From Ralstonia pickettii (GTDB lineage Bacteria > Pseudomonadota > Gammaproteobacteria > Burkholderiales > Burkholderiaceae): DNA of 64,000 bases. Numbering within the stretch: position 1 is the first letter of the stretch; the number at the start of each line of letters is the position of its first letter. Below, one piece after another: positions 52,045 through 60,692 of the stretch. The notes below the pieces were generated by a model. It was not told the origin of the DNA. It made no database searches and was given only the letters and a program-made list of their open reading frames with translations. The stretch covers positions 1,550,001-1,614,000 of the forward strand of contig NZ_CP104381.1 in assembly GCF_030582395.1 (NCBI RefSeq), in the 5' to 3' direction. A program made the translations under genes and the position numbers.

Positions 52045-53025
52045 TCAGGGGGATTCGGTCTCGGTGCCGAAGGCGCGGCGTAGCGCGTTGGCGGCGTCGC
52101 GGTGTGCGTCTTCGACGGCCGGCACGAAGCGCCCGATCTTGAAGAAGTCGTGGATCATGCCTTCGTACAGTTTCAGCTCGACTGGCACCTCGGCTGCGCG
52201 CAGCTTGTTGGCGTAGCCGATGCCGGCATCGCGGATCGGGTCGAAGCCGGCCACCGCAATCCACGCGGGGCATACGCCGGTCACGTCCGCGCCGTGACCC
52301 CCTGCATCGAGCGGGGCGAAACGCCAGTCATCACGGTCTGCATCGCTGCGCAGGTATTGCGAGAAGAACCATCGGATCATCTCGTGCGTCAGCAGGTAGC
52401 CTTCGGCAAACTCACGGTGCGACGGCGTGGATTCACGCGCGGTCGTGCCTGGGTAGATCAGCAGTTGCAGCACCGGCGCCAGACCGCGATTGCGTGCCTC
52501 GATGGCGCTGATGGCGGCCAGCGTGCCGCCCGCGCTGTCGCCGCCAAAGGCGATGCGGGCCGGGTCGGCGCCGATGGTGGCGGCTTCATCGAACACCCAC
52601 TGCAGCACGTCGAATGCATCGTTCGCCGCGGTTGGAAACTTCCAGTCGGGCCCAAGCCGGTAGTCGACCGACAGCACCATCGCCCCCGATTTGGCCGCCA
52701 GCGACCGGCAAAGCTGGTCGTGCGTCTTGATGCTGCCCACGGTAAAACCGCCACCATGGAAATACACCAGCAACGGCAGCGGATCGGCCCAGCTGGCCTC
52801 ACGCGCCGCATATGTGCGGATGGGAATGGCATGGCCATCGCGCGCCGTTACCGCCAGGTCGTGCACGGCATCCAGCGGGATGGCCGGGATGTCGACAATG
52901 GGGCTGCTTTTTTCGTAAGCGATCTTCGCGTCGGCTGGGTCAAGGGCATTCAGCGGGGGACGCTTGGCACGCGCAACCAGATCGAGTAACTGGGCGACGT
53001 GCGGGTCGAGAGACGGGTGCTGCAT
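52045..53025 (-). CDS. alpha/beta hydrolase, hormone-sensitive lipase (HSL) type
   Basis: This 326-aa esterase has the oxyanion motif YFHGGGFTVG (about residues 90-99) and nucleophile elbow FGGDSAGGT (about 162-170) of family IV esterases. The acid and base lie in the C-terminal part (AGFDPIRDAG; MIHDFFK). The N-terminal cap is normal. Family members hydrolyse short to medium acyl esters. It is divergent from the iron alcohol dehydrogenase with a 12-bp perfect palindrome between them and is the first gene of a three-gene unit with the thioesterase and GNAT. Confidence 0.92.
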   Translation of the reverse strand: MQHPSLDPHVAQLLDLVARAKRPPLNALDPADAKIAYEKSSPIVDIPAIPLDAVHDLAVTARDGHAIPIRTYAAREASWADPLPLLVYFHGGGFTVGSIKTHDQLCRSLAAKSGAMVLSVDYRLGPDWKFPTAANDAFDVLQWVFDEAATIGADPARIAFGGDSAGGTLAAISAIEARNRGLAPVLQLLIYPGTTARESTPSHREFAEGYLLTHEMIRWFFSQYLRSDADRDDWRFAPLDAGGHGADVTGVCPAWIAVAGFDPIRDAGIGYANKLRAAEVPVELKLYEGMIHDFFKIGRFVPAVEDAHRDAANALRRAFGTETESP

Positions 53026-53038
53026 GAGGGCGGGAACT

Positions 53039-53050
53039 GAACGATCGTTC
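53039..53050. promoter_or_regulatory. GAACGATCGTTC palindrome in a divergent promoter
   Basis: A perfect 12-bp palindrome in the 109-base gap between the HSL esterase and the iron alcohol dehydrogenase. A TATTAT hexamer follows on the plus strand at 53060-53065. TetR-type repressors often bind similar sites, but no such gene is in the window. Confidence 0.55.
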
Positions 53051-53134
53051 TAATTTGGCTATTATCGGAGTATCCATTGAACCACGCCCGCACGACAAGA
53101 CGGGCGATGCAGACCAACACCCTCCGGAGACAGC

Positions 53135-54283
53135 ATGGCCCTCATCTTCTATCTCACGCACGTTCATCTCGGCTTCGGCACCGTCAACGAACTGAAAAGC
53201 GAATGCGCACGCGTCGGCATCCGTCGGCCGATGATCGTGACCGACAAAGGCGTGGCAGCCGCCGGACTTGCGCAGCGTGCGATTGACGCCACGGGCGGCT
53301 TGCCCGTCACGGTGTTCGATGAGACGCCCTCCAACCCGACCGAGGCGATGGTGCTGAAGGCCACGGCGCAGTACAAAGACGCCGGCTGCGACGGGCTGAT
53401 CGCCATTGGCGGCGGCTCGTCGATCGACCTGGCCAAAGGCATTGCGATTGCGGCCACACACCCGGGACCGCTCACCACCTACGCAACCATCGAGGGCGGC
53501 AGCACGAAGATCACGGAAGCGGCGGCGCCGCTGATTGCGATTCCAACCACGGCCGGAACGGGGAGCGAAGTGGCGCGCGGCGCGATCATCATCCTGGAAG
53601 ACGGCCGCAAGCTTGGCTTTCACTCGTGGCACCTGCTGCCCAAGTCGGCCATCTGCGACGCAGAGCTGACGCTGGGCCTGCCGGCCGCGCTGACGGCCGC
53701 CACCGGTATGGACGCGATCGCGCATTGCATCGAGACCTTCCTGGCGCCGGCGTTCAACCCGCCTGCGGACGGCATCGCCCTGGATGGTTTGGAGCGCGCA
53801 TGGGCCAACATCGAACGAGCCACACGCGATGGTACTGACCGCGATGCGCGGCTGAACATGATGAGCGCGTCAATGCAAGGCGCGATGGCGTTCCAGAAGG
53901 GCTTGGGGTGCGTGCATTCGTTGTCGCACCCGCTGGGCGGCGTGAAGGTCGGCGGCAAGACGGGGCTGCATCACGGCACGCTGAATGCGGTGGTGCTGCC
54001 GGCGGTGCTGCGCTTCAACGAGACAGCCGAGACGGTGGTGCGCGACAACCGCTATGCCCGCATGCGCCGCGTGATGAACCTGCCGGCGGGCGCTGACCTC
54101 GCCCAGGCCGTGCATGATCTGACGGCGCGCCTGGGCCTGCCGACCGGCCTGCGCCAGATGGGCGTGCCGGACGACGCGCTGGAACATGTCGTGGAAGGCG
54201 CCCTGCTCGACCATTGCCACAAAACCAATCCGCGCATCGCCACAGCGGACGACTACCGCCGCATGCTGGCGGAGTCGATGTAA
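53135..54283 (+). CDS. iron-containing alcohol dehydrogenase
   Basis: This 382-aa group III alcohol dehydrogenase has the NAD-binding GGGSSIDLAKGIAI (about residues 95-108) and TAGTGSEVARGAI, and iron-binding residues in CDAELTLGLPAALTAATGMD, AIAHCIETFL, HSLSHPLGG and LHHGTLNAVVLP. It would oxidise an alcohol or reduce an aldehyde in the cytoplasm. Its GGAGACAGC Shine-Dalgarno is strong. It is divergent from the esterase and faces the nine-gene catabolic cluster, whose last gene ends 10 bases beyond, so it could supply or remove an aldehyde. Confidence 0.93.
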   Translation: MALIFYLTHVHLGFGTVNELKSECARVGIRRPMIVTDKGVAAAGLAQRAIDATGGLPVTVFDETPSNPTEAMVLKATAQYKDAGCDGLIAIGGGSSIDLAKGIAIAATHPGPLTTYATIEGGSTKITEAAAPLIAIPTTAGTGSEVARGAIIILEDGRKLGFHSWHLLPKSAICDAELTLGLPAALTAATGMDAIAHCIETFLAPAFNPPADGIALDGLERAWANIERATRDGTDRDARLNMMSASMQGAMAFQKGLGCVHSLSHPLGGVKVGGKTGLHHGTLNAVVLPAVLRFNETAETVVRDNRYARMRRVMNLPAGADLAQAVHDLTARLGLPTGLRQMGVPDDALEHVVEGALLDHCHKTNPRIATADDYRRMLAESM

Positions 54284-54292
54284 TCCGGGCCT

Positions 54293-55219
54293 TCAGGAAA
54301 CGAACGACCGGATCAGCGCAGTAACGCGCTCCGGTTGTTCGTGAACGACCCAGTGCGTGCCGTCGGGAATGCGCTCCAGGCGCATGTCCGGAATGAATCG
54401 CTCCAGCCCGTTCAGCAGGTTTTTCGGCAGCGCCATATCCATCTCGCCCCAGATCACCAGCGTGGGCACCTTCACGACAAAGGCCTCGGGCGGCATCTGG
54501 TCGATGCGCAACGGCGCCGTGCCCTCGGTGGGCGGGTGCAACGGCGAGGCGCGGTAATAGTTGACGCCGCCGGTCAGGCCATGTGACCCGCCTTCGCCCG
54601 GCTGACTCCAGGCGGCGTGATAGCGCGCCCGCACCTCGGGCGTGAACCATTCAGCCACGGGCTGGCCCATACCGCTGAAGAAGCCCTCGAGCTTTTCGAA
54701 CTCGTTGGCGGCCAGCGCCTGCTCCGAGCCCGGCTGGCGTAGCCAATTCATATACGCTGATGAAGCCTGCTGCGCGGGATCGCTCAGCAGCGCATTCGCA
54801 AACACCCACGGGTGCGGCGAATTGACGATTACCAGCCGCTCGACCAACTCCGGATGCTGCATGGCGAGGTTCCAGCAGATCGCCCCGCCCCAGTCGTGCG
54901 CCACCACGATGGCACGCTCGTAGCCCAGAGCGGCAATGAACTGCTCAAGGTCCTGCACCAGCAGTTTCGGGCGATACGCATCCACTGCGGCCGGCTTGCT
55001 CGAGAGGTTGTAGCCGCGCATGTCGGGCGCAACGGCGAAGTGCGTGTCGCCAAACGCAGCAAGCTGCGCTTCCCACTCGTACCAGAACTCCGGAAAGCCG
55101 TGAACGAACAGCATTAACGGCGCACCGGGCTTGCCGGCGCTGGCGTAATGCAGCCGCGTGCCGTTGGGCAGGTCGGCGAATTGCGATTCCGTGATGGCGG
55201 CAGCGGTGGCGGTGTTCAT
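54293..55219 (-). CDS. alpha/beta hydrolase, epoxide hydrolase-like
   Basis: This 308-aa hydrolase has the HGFPEFWYEW motif (oxyanion HGxP, about residues 40-49), a nucleophile aspartate in VVAHDWGGAICWN (about 108-120), and a catalytic histidine in DGTHWVVHEQPE near the C-terminus. Aspartate nucleophiles occur in epoxide hydrolases and haloalkane dehalogenases. It ends ten bases from the stop of the iron dehydrogenase. It is the last of nine co-directional genes and 36 bases after the SDR. Confidence 0.9.
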   Translation of the reverse strand: MNTATAAAITESQFADLPNGTRLHYASAGKPGAPLMLFVHGFPEFWYEWEAQLAAFGDTHFAVAPDMRGYNLSSKPAAVDAYRPKLLVQDLEQFIAALGYERAIVVAHDWGGAICWNLAMQHPELVERLVIVNSPHPWVFANALLSDPAQQASSAYMNWLRQPGSEQALAANEFEKLEGFFSGMGQPVAEWFTPEVRARYHAAWSQPGEGGSHGLTGGVNYYRASPLHPPTEGTAPLRIDQMPPEAFVVKVPTLVIWGEMDMALPKNLLNGLERFIPDMRLERIPDGTHWVVHEQPERVTALIRSFVS

Positions 55220-55255
55220 GGCGATCTCGGCGTTATGGCAGTCGTGGAGGTGGGG

Positions 55256-56158
55256 TTACCCGCGCAGCGCATCGACCAGACGCGCACGCACGTCTGGCTT
55301 GCCTTCAAACGGATCGGACGGATTGCGCTGCGAGATGATGTCTTCAAAGCGATGCTGCACAGGTGCCAGCGCGTGCGGATGCGAATAGATGTAGAAGCCC
55401 GCGTTGCGGATCGCATCGAACGTCATCTGGCCGACCTGCTCGGCGGTGACCTTGCCGGAGCTGACCGCCTTTTCCGACATGGCGCGCGAAACGAGCTGCG
55501 ACTTGGTGGGCGGTGCCGTGTTCGCCAAATCCTGCGGGCGGTTGCGGTCAGACTGCGTGATGCCGGTCGGCACGAAGTACGGGCACAGCACCGAGCAATG
55601 AATCTGTTCGGTAACCAGGCTCAAGTCCTGGTACAGCGATTCTGACAACGCCACCACCGCGTGCTTGGACACGTTGTAGATGCCCATGGCCGGCGCGTTC
55701 AGCAGCCCCGCCATCGACGCCGTATTGACGATATGCCCCTCGTACGACGGATCCTTCTTCGCGGCTTCGAGCATCAGCGGCGTGAAGATTCGCACACCGT
55801 GGATGACGCCGTGCAGGTTCACGCCGAGCACCCAATCCCAGTCGCGCTCGGAGTTTTCCCAGACCAGGCCGCCAGCGCCCACGCCGGCGTTGTTGAACAG
55901 CAGGTTGACCTTGCCGAACGTCTTGATGGCGGCATCAGCCAGCGCCTGCACTTCCTCCACCTTCGACACGTCGACGCGCAGGCCAATCACTTCCACGCCT
56001 TGCGCCGAGAATTCAGCCACGGCGGCATCCAGCGCATCCTGCTGGATATCGGCCAGCACCAGCTTCATGCCCAACCCCGCGCCGATCTTGGCGAACTCCT
56101 TGCCGAAACCCGACGCACCGCCCGTGATGACGGCCACACCGCCTGCGAATTGCTTCAT
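55256..56158 (-). CDS. short-chain dehydrogenase/reductase
   Basis: This 300-aa SDR has TGGASGFGKEFA (about residues 12-23, nucleotide binding), NNAGVGAGG, the catalytic serine near NTASMAG and the YNVSKHAVV Tyr/Lys pair. A C-terminal extension (about 225-300) is longer than classical SDRs of 250 aa. NAD versus NADP preference cannot be set from sequence by eye; the aspartate in VLADIQQDAL at the end of strand 2 favours NAD. It lies between the GST-like gene and the epoxide-hydrolase-like gene. Confidence 0.92.
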   Translation of the reverse strand: MKQFAGGVAVITGGASGFGKEFAKIGAGLGMKLVLADIQQDALDAAVAEFSAQGVEVIGLRVDVSKVEEVQALADAAIKTFGKVNLLFNNAGVGAGGLVWENSERDWDWVLGVNLHGVIHGVRIFTPLMLEAAKKDPSYEGHIVNTASMAGLLNAPAMGIYNVSKHAVVALSESLYQDLSLVTEQIHCSVLCPYFVPTGITQSDRNRPQDLANTAPPTKSQLVSRAMSEKAVSSGKVTAEQVGQMTFDAIRNAGFYIYSHPHALAPVQHRFEDIISQRNPSDPFEGKPDVRARLVDALRG

Positions 56159-56214
56159 ACGTGTCTCACTGATGTCGTTGTAGTAGAAAAGGCGATCGAG
56201 ATGGCAAAGCCGTG

Positions 56215-57171
56215 TCAGCCTGCCGCCTCGACCTTGCGAACGGCGTATCCCACGCGCGGAAAATGCACCACCACCTGGCCGACGCGCGCATCTTCGCGCA
56301 GCACGCCGACGCTGTCGCGCGTGGAGACGACGAGGTCCCCTTCGACAGGATCGACGCCGTAGTCGACCGCCGCCACCGTCACGCGCGTGCCTTTGGGCAG
56401 GCCGTAGGTGTTGTCGAAGGCGGCGTTCGTTTCAGTCAAGGCACGGGGCGTGGCGGCTTTGGCGATGTCCAGCGCCTCGGCCGGTGTCATGGATTGCGCC
56501 TGCGAGTGGCCGAAGGCCGCTACGCGATGCATCCACGCCACCACTTCCGGATGCGCGTCGAGAATGCCGGCCACTGCCGTCGCACGGCGGATGAACCACA
56601 GGCAGTGGTAGACGGAGAAGTCAGCTACGGTGGGCTGCTCGCCAAACAGGAAGATACGTTCGCCCGTGGCCAACTGCCGTTGGAGCTGCGCCAGGAAGAC
56701 ATTCAGCGTGGAAGTGGCTTCCGGCGGCGGTGTGCGCAAGCCAGTGCCGCCCACGCGCATGGCCTTGCGATCTTCCACAAAGGCTTTGACGAAGGCTTCG
56801 GGCACATCGCCGAACAGGCTCTGGAAGCCCGCCGGTTGCATCACGAATGTCGCCGTCGCCCAGAACAGCGTCGTATCGGCCCACTGTGCCATCGCAAACA
56901 CAGCGGCTGCGTGCTCGGACGGCACGAGTCTTGGCAGCGGATGGATCGACTCGATCACGTGCGCCATCAGCGCCGTATCGCAGTAGATGTCGGCACCGAT
57001 CTGCAGGAACGGCGTGCGCCTGTAGCCGCCGGTGAGCGGCATCACATCGGGCTTCGGCAAGATGGACGGCACCGTGACGGACTTCCACGGCTGGTCTTTG
57101 TAACCGAGGATCAAACGCACCTTCTCGGAAAACGGCGAGGTGGCGTAGTGATGCAGGATCAGGTCCGTCAT
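56215..57171 (-). CDS. glutathione S-transferase family protein
   Basis: This 318-aa protein has an N-terminal thioredoxin-fold GST domain (about residues 1-80) beginning MTDLILHHYATSPFSEKVRL and including a cis-proline-like TPFLQIGADIYCDTALM. A long all-helical C-terminal domain follows (about 90-220), then about 95 further residues unlike ordinary GSTs (200-230 aa). The extra region may be a separate domain (TVAAVDYGVDPVEGDLVVST). The function is unknown; glutathione-dependent isomerisation or dehalogenation in catabolism is possible. It follows the class II aldolase by 27 bases. Confidence 0.85.
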   Translation of the reverse strand: MTDLILHHYATSPFSEKVRLILGYKDQPWKSVTVPSILPKPDVMPLTGGYRRTPFLQIGADIYCDTALMAHVIESIHPLPRLVPSEHAAAVFAMAQWADTTLFWATATFVMQPAGFQSLFGDVPEAFVKAFVEDRKAMRVGGTGLRTPPPEATSTLNVFLAQLQRQLATGERIFLFGEQPTVADFSVYHCLWFIRRATAVAGILDAHPEVVAWMHRVAAFGHSQAQSMTPAEALDIAKAATPRALTETNAAFDNTYGLPKGTRVTVAAVDYGVDPVEGDLVVSTRDSVGVLREDARVGQVVVHFPRVGYAVRKVEAAG

Positions 57172-57198
57172 GCGGGCTCCAGAAATTTGCGATGCCGA

Positions 57199-58047
57199 TC
57201 AGTCGAGCAGATCGGGTTGTTCTTTGACGATGCGCGCGTACAGCGGCTGGAACTGGAACCAACCCGCCTGCGCCGATCCGACGATCGAATACGCCTGACG
57301 GGCAGCAGCATCGGAAATCGTGCGCGGTGCTTCGCCCGTGCGTGCGGCAGCGGCTTCGGCCAGCAACTGCACCTGGCACGAGCGCTCCATCGTGATGAAC
57401 CACCACGCCGCTTCATCGACTGTCTTGCCGACCGTCAGCAGGCCGTGGTTCTGCAGGATGGCGGCCTTGTTGTCGCCCAGCGCTTCTGCTATGCGCTGGC
57501 CTTCGTCCAGCTCGACCACTACGCCGCCGAAATCGTCATACACGGCATGGTCGCCATAAAAGGCGCACACGTCTTGCGTAAGCGGGTCGAGTTTGCGGCC
57601 GAGCGTCGACCACGCCCGGCCGTACGTGCTGTGCGAGTGCGCAGCGGCCACCGCGTCGGGACGCGCCTGGTGCACGCGCGAGTGAATCGCAAACGCTGCG
57701 GCGTTGACCGGGTAATCCCCTTCCACCACGTTGCCGTGGTGATCGCAGCGGATCAGGTTCGATACTGTCACCTGGCTGAAATGCACACCGAACGGGTTCA
57801 CCCAGAAGCTGTCCTGGTGTTCCGGGTCACGCGCCGTGATGTGTCCGGCCACCCCTTCGTCGAAACCGAATTTGGAGAACAAGCGGAACGCCGCAGCCAA
57901 GCGCTGTTTGCGGTGCAGGCGCTCTTCTTCAACGGTGGCAAACTGCGGCGGGCGCGGCAGATTGCGATAGCGCGCGGCAGCCTCGGGGCTGAGACTGGCG
58001 GCCATGCTATCGGGCCGCTTGGCTTGCGTGGTTTCAGGTGCGTTCAT
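57199..58047 (-). CDS. class II aldolase/adducin family protein
   Basis: This 282-aa protein has the class II aldolase fold with zinc ligands in AAHSHSTYGRAWS (two His about residues 130-140) and a third in ILQNHGLLTVGKTVDEA (about 200-216). The N-terminal glutamate/aspartate motif GFDEGVAGHITARDP is the substrate-binding phosphate loop region. Family members include fuculose-phosphate aldolases and decarboxylating aldolases. I chose MNAPETTQAK behind AAGGAGACACC. A perfect 10-4-10 palindrome lies 60 bases upstream (58107-58130), so it may start its own transcription unit. Confidence 0.9.
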   Translation of the reverse strand: MNAPETTQAKRPDSMAASLSPEAAARYRNLPRPPQFATVEEERLHRKQRLAAAFRLFSKFGFDEGVAGHITARDPEHQDSFWVNPFGVHFSQVTVSNLIRCDHHGNVVEGDYPVNAAAFAIHSRVHQARPDAVAAAHSHSTYGRAWSTLGRKLDPLTQDVCAFYGDHAVYDDFGGVVVELDEGQRIAEALGDNKAAILQNHGLLTVGKTVDEAAWWFITMERSCQVQLLAEAAAARTGEAPRTISDAAARQAYSIVGSAQAGWFQFQPLYARIVKEQPDLLD

Positions 58048-58106
58048 GGTGTCTCCTTCACGCGTTCGTTGTGGGTGGGGCCATTCTGTGGCGGCCCTCG
58101 CCCGGG

Positions 58107-58130
58107 GGACTGTCAAGCGATTGACAGTCC
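58107..58130. promoter_or_regulatory. perfect 10-4-10 palindrome inside the catabolic cluster
   Basis: GGACTGTCAA-GCGA-TTGACAGTCC lies in the 97-base gap between the MDR gene and the class II aldolase gene. No T tract follows on the minus strand, so a terminator is unlikely; the symmetric TGTCAA/TTGACA core with GC ends suits a dimeric repressor. It would control the four genes from the aldolase onward. Confidence 0.65.
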
Positions 58131-58144
58131 GCATACGGCTCACC

Positions 58145-59155
58145 TCAAACCAGCTTGACGAGTTGCTTGCCGAAGTTCTTCCCCTTCAGCAGGCCCATGA
58201 ACGCTTCCGGTGCGCTAGCCAAGCCCTGTGCCACGCTCTCGCGGAACTTCAGCTTGCCCTGGGCCACGAAGCCGCCCAGCTCGCGCAGTGCTTCCGGCCA
58301 CACGTCCATGTGTTCAGAGACGATGAAGCCCTCGATGGTCAGGCGCGACACCAGGATCAACTGCGGGTTCTGCAGCGGCAGCGGCTGACCGTCGTAGCCG
58401 GCGATCATGCCGCACATGGCAATGCGGCCGAACGCGTTCATGCGCGAGAGCACCGCATCCAGAATCGCGCCACCGACGTTCTCAAAGTACGAATCGATGC
58501 CGTCGGGCGTCGCTTCCTTGAGCATCTTGTACAGCTCTTTTGCGTCACTGGCGGCCTTGTAGTCGATGCAGGCGTCAAAGCCCAGTTCGTTGACCACGTA
58601 ATCGCACTTGTCCTTGCCGCCGGCAAAGCCCACCACGCGGCAGCCCTTGAGCTTGGCAAGCTGGCCGACCACGCTACCCACGGCGCCCGAAGCGGCGCTC
58701 ACTGCCACGGTCTGGCCGGGCTTGGGATGCATGATCTTGTTCAGGCCATACCACGCCGTCACGCCCGGCATACCGACCGAACCGAGATACGCCGACAGCG
58801 GAATGTGCCGCGTATCAACCTTCTGAATGCCGCGGCCGTCCGACACGCCCACTTCTTGCCAGCCGAACATGCCGACAACGGCATCGCCCACGGCAAACGA
58901 CGGGTTCTTGGACGCTTCCACCACGCCCACCGTGCCGCCGATCATCACCTCATCCAGCGGCTGCGGCTGCGCATAGGACTTGCTGTCGTTCATGCGGCCG
59001 CGCATGTACGGATCGAGCGACAGGAAATGGTTGCGCACCAGCACCTGGCCGTCCTGCAGCTCGGGAAGCTCCACCGTCTCCAGGCGGAAATTGTCGGGCG
59101 TCACGGCCCCTTGCGGGCGCGAAGCCAGAACGATGCGCTGATAGGTCTTCGACAT
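58145..59155 (-). CDS. zinc-independent medium-chain dehydrogenase/reductase (CurA-like)
   Basis: This 336-aa NADPH-dependent oxidoreductase resembles the leukotriene B4 dehydrogenase/CurA group of ene-reductases. It has YMRGRMNDSKSYAQPQPL near residue 50, GVTAWYGLNKI (about 131-141), the nucleotide motif VSAASGAVGSVVGQLAKLKG and YFENVGGAILDAVL. The zinc ligands of alcohol dehydrogenases are absent. It would reduce an alpha,beta-unsaturated ketone or ester. Gene position: 44 bases after the serine hydrolase and 97 before the aldolase. Confidence 0.92.
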   Translation of the reverse strand: MSKTYQRIVLASRPQGAVTPDNFRLETVELPELQDGQVLVRNHFLSLDPYMRGRMNDSKSYAQPQPLDEVMIGGTVGVVEASKNPSFAVGDAVVGMFGWQEVGVSDGRGIQKVDTRHIPLSAYLGSVGMPGVTAWYGLNKIMHPKPGQTVAVSAASGAVGSVVGQLAKLKGCRVVGFAGGKDKCDYVVNELGFDACIDYKAASDAKELYKMLKEATPDGIDSYFENVGGAILDAVLSRMNAFGRIAMCGMIAGYDGQPLPLQNPQLILVSRLTIEGFIVSEHMDVWPEALRELGGFVAQGKLKFRESVAQGLASAPEAFMGLLKGKNFGKQLVKLV

Positions 59156-59199
59156 GAAAAACGCTCCTGAATATCGGATATCGGTGTTGGGTCAGGTTG

Positions 59200-60603
59200 T
59201 TACTTGTGTTGCATGAAGTACTCGGCCAGCGCCGCATATGCGCGATGCGTGACCGGATCATTGGCAGCATTGGCGGCGACCGGGTGCGAGGCATAGCGCA
59301 CGATCGTCATTTGGGCCACCGGATCAATATAGATGCGCTGGCCATGGATGCCGCGCGCTTCGAACGTATGGTGGTCATTGCTCGAAACCCACCACATATT
59401 GCGATACGAATAGCCGGGCAGCGTCGTGTAGCCTGCCTTGGCAAACTTGGCCGGATCGCCGCCGCGGCGAATGTCGTCGATCACGCTTTTGGGCAGGATC
59501 TGCTTGCCGTTGAAGCGGCCGTCGTTGCGGATCATCTCGCCAAAGCGGGCCAGATCGCGCAGCGTGGTGTTCAGGCCACCGCCGCCTGATTCCGTACCGA
59601 TGCTGTCGACCGAGAAGTACGCATCGTCCTGTGCGCCCATCGGTTGCCAGATGCGCTCGGACAGCAGCGACGCCAGCGATTTGTTCGACGCACGGCGCAC
59701 GATCCACGCCAGTGTTTCAGCGTTGACGGTCTTGTACGAGAACTCCGCGTCGTGCTCGCCTTCCTTGCGCAGCGTCGTCAGGTAATCGTAGAAATTGTCC
59801 GGGCCCTTGTAGCCCGCCGGCCGCGGCAGCATGCCGCCAGCGCGGGCGTAGGCCCAGACATCGGCGTTCGGGTCGGCGTAGTTTTCGGAATAGCGCACGC
59901 CCACGGTCATGTCCATCACCTGGCGCACGGTGGCGTCGCCGTAAGCGGTGTCCTTCAGCTCCGGCACGTACTGCGTGACGGGCGCGGCCGGATCGAGCTT
60001 GCCGTCAGCCACCAGCATGGCGGCCAAGGTGCCGACAAACGATTTCGTGACCGACATGGCAATGTGCGGCGTATGCGCATCGAGCGCACCAAAGTAGCGC
60101 TCGTAGATCACCTTGCCCTTGTGCATGACGAGGATGCCGTCGGTGTAGGTCAGCTTGAGCGCTTCGGCAAACGTGCGGCGCGTGCCGTTCGGATCCGTAA
60201 ACAGCACCCCGCTGATGTCACGCTCCGCACGCGGCAGCTTGCTGACCGGGCCGTCGCCGTGCCACACCACGCGCGTCGGCACGAACTCGCGCACGTGGCT
60301 GTAACCGTAGCGCGTGCGCGGGAACATGTTGCCCGCCAGATCAAAGCGGATGATGCGGTCGGGCGGCGGCGGGAAGCCCTGCATCCAGCCCATCTTGTTC
60401 GGGTCGGATTCGTCAGCCGTCAGCGGTTTCAGCATCGGTGGGTTGGGCGCCGGGGGCGGCTGCACTGCGGTCGGAGCATTGGCGGCTGGCGTATCAGGCG
60501 GCGCGGAGTTGGCGGCGCATCCTTCCAGAGTCATAGTCAGTCCCGTGCAGTAAAGCAAAGTGATGGCAAGGGCGGACGCCGTCCGCCGCGCAGCTTGTTG
60601 CAT
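59200..60603 (-). CDS. serine hydrolase, beta-lactamase/esterase family, lipoprotein
   Basis: This 467-aa penicillin-binding-protein-like esterase is exported and lipid-anchored: the N-terminus ends at the lipobox LEGC (cysteine near residue 29), followed by a Pro/Ala-rich linker. The active-site SVTKSF (SxxK) lies near residue 182, and the tyrosine motif YSENYADP near 240. It resembles EstB-type beta-lactamase family esterases. Being outside the cytoplasm, it may release a substrate from an ester before import. It lies 89 bases after the thioesterase gene, the second largest gap in the cluster; that gap has a CCGGAC-GTA-GTCCGG stem (60634-60648). Confidence 0.88.
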   Translation of the reverse strand: MQQAARRTASALAITLLYCTGLTMTLEGCAANSAPPDTPAANAPTAVQPPPAPNPPMLKPLTADESDPNKMGWMQGFPPPPDRIIRFDLAGNMFPRTRYGYSHVREFVPTRVVWHGDGPVSKLPRAERDISGVLFTDPNGTRRTFAEALKLTYTDGILVMHKGKVIYERYFGALDAHTPHIAMSVTKSFVGTLAAMLVADGKLDPAAPVTQYVPELKDTAYGDATVRQVMDMTVGVRYSENYADPNADVWAYARAGGMLPRPAGYKGPDNFYDYLTTLRKEGEHDAEFSYKTVNAETLAWIVRRASNKSLASLLSERIWQPMGAQDDAYFSVDSIGTESGGGGLNTTLRDLARFGEMIRNDGRFNGKQILPKSVIDDIRRGGDPAKFAKAGYTTLPGYSYRNMWWVSSNDHHTFEARGIHGQRIYIDPVAQMTIVRYASHPVAANAANDPVTHRAYAALAEYFMQHK

Positions 60604-60692
60604 GGTTGTCTCCGTGGTTGCTCTTCTTGCGTGCCGGACGTAGTCCGGTGTGCAACTAGGTACGTTGGTACTGCAACTGCGGGGTTGACTCG

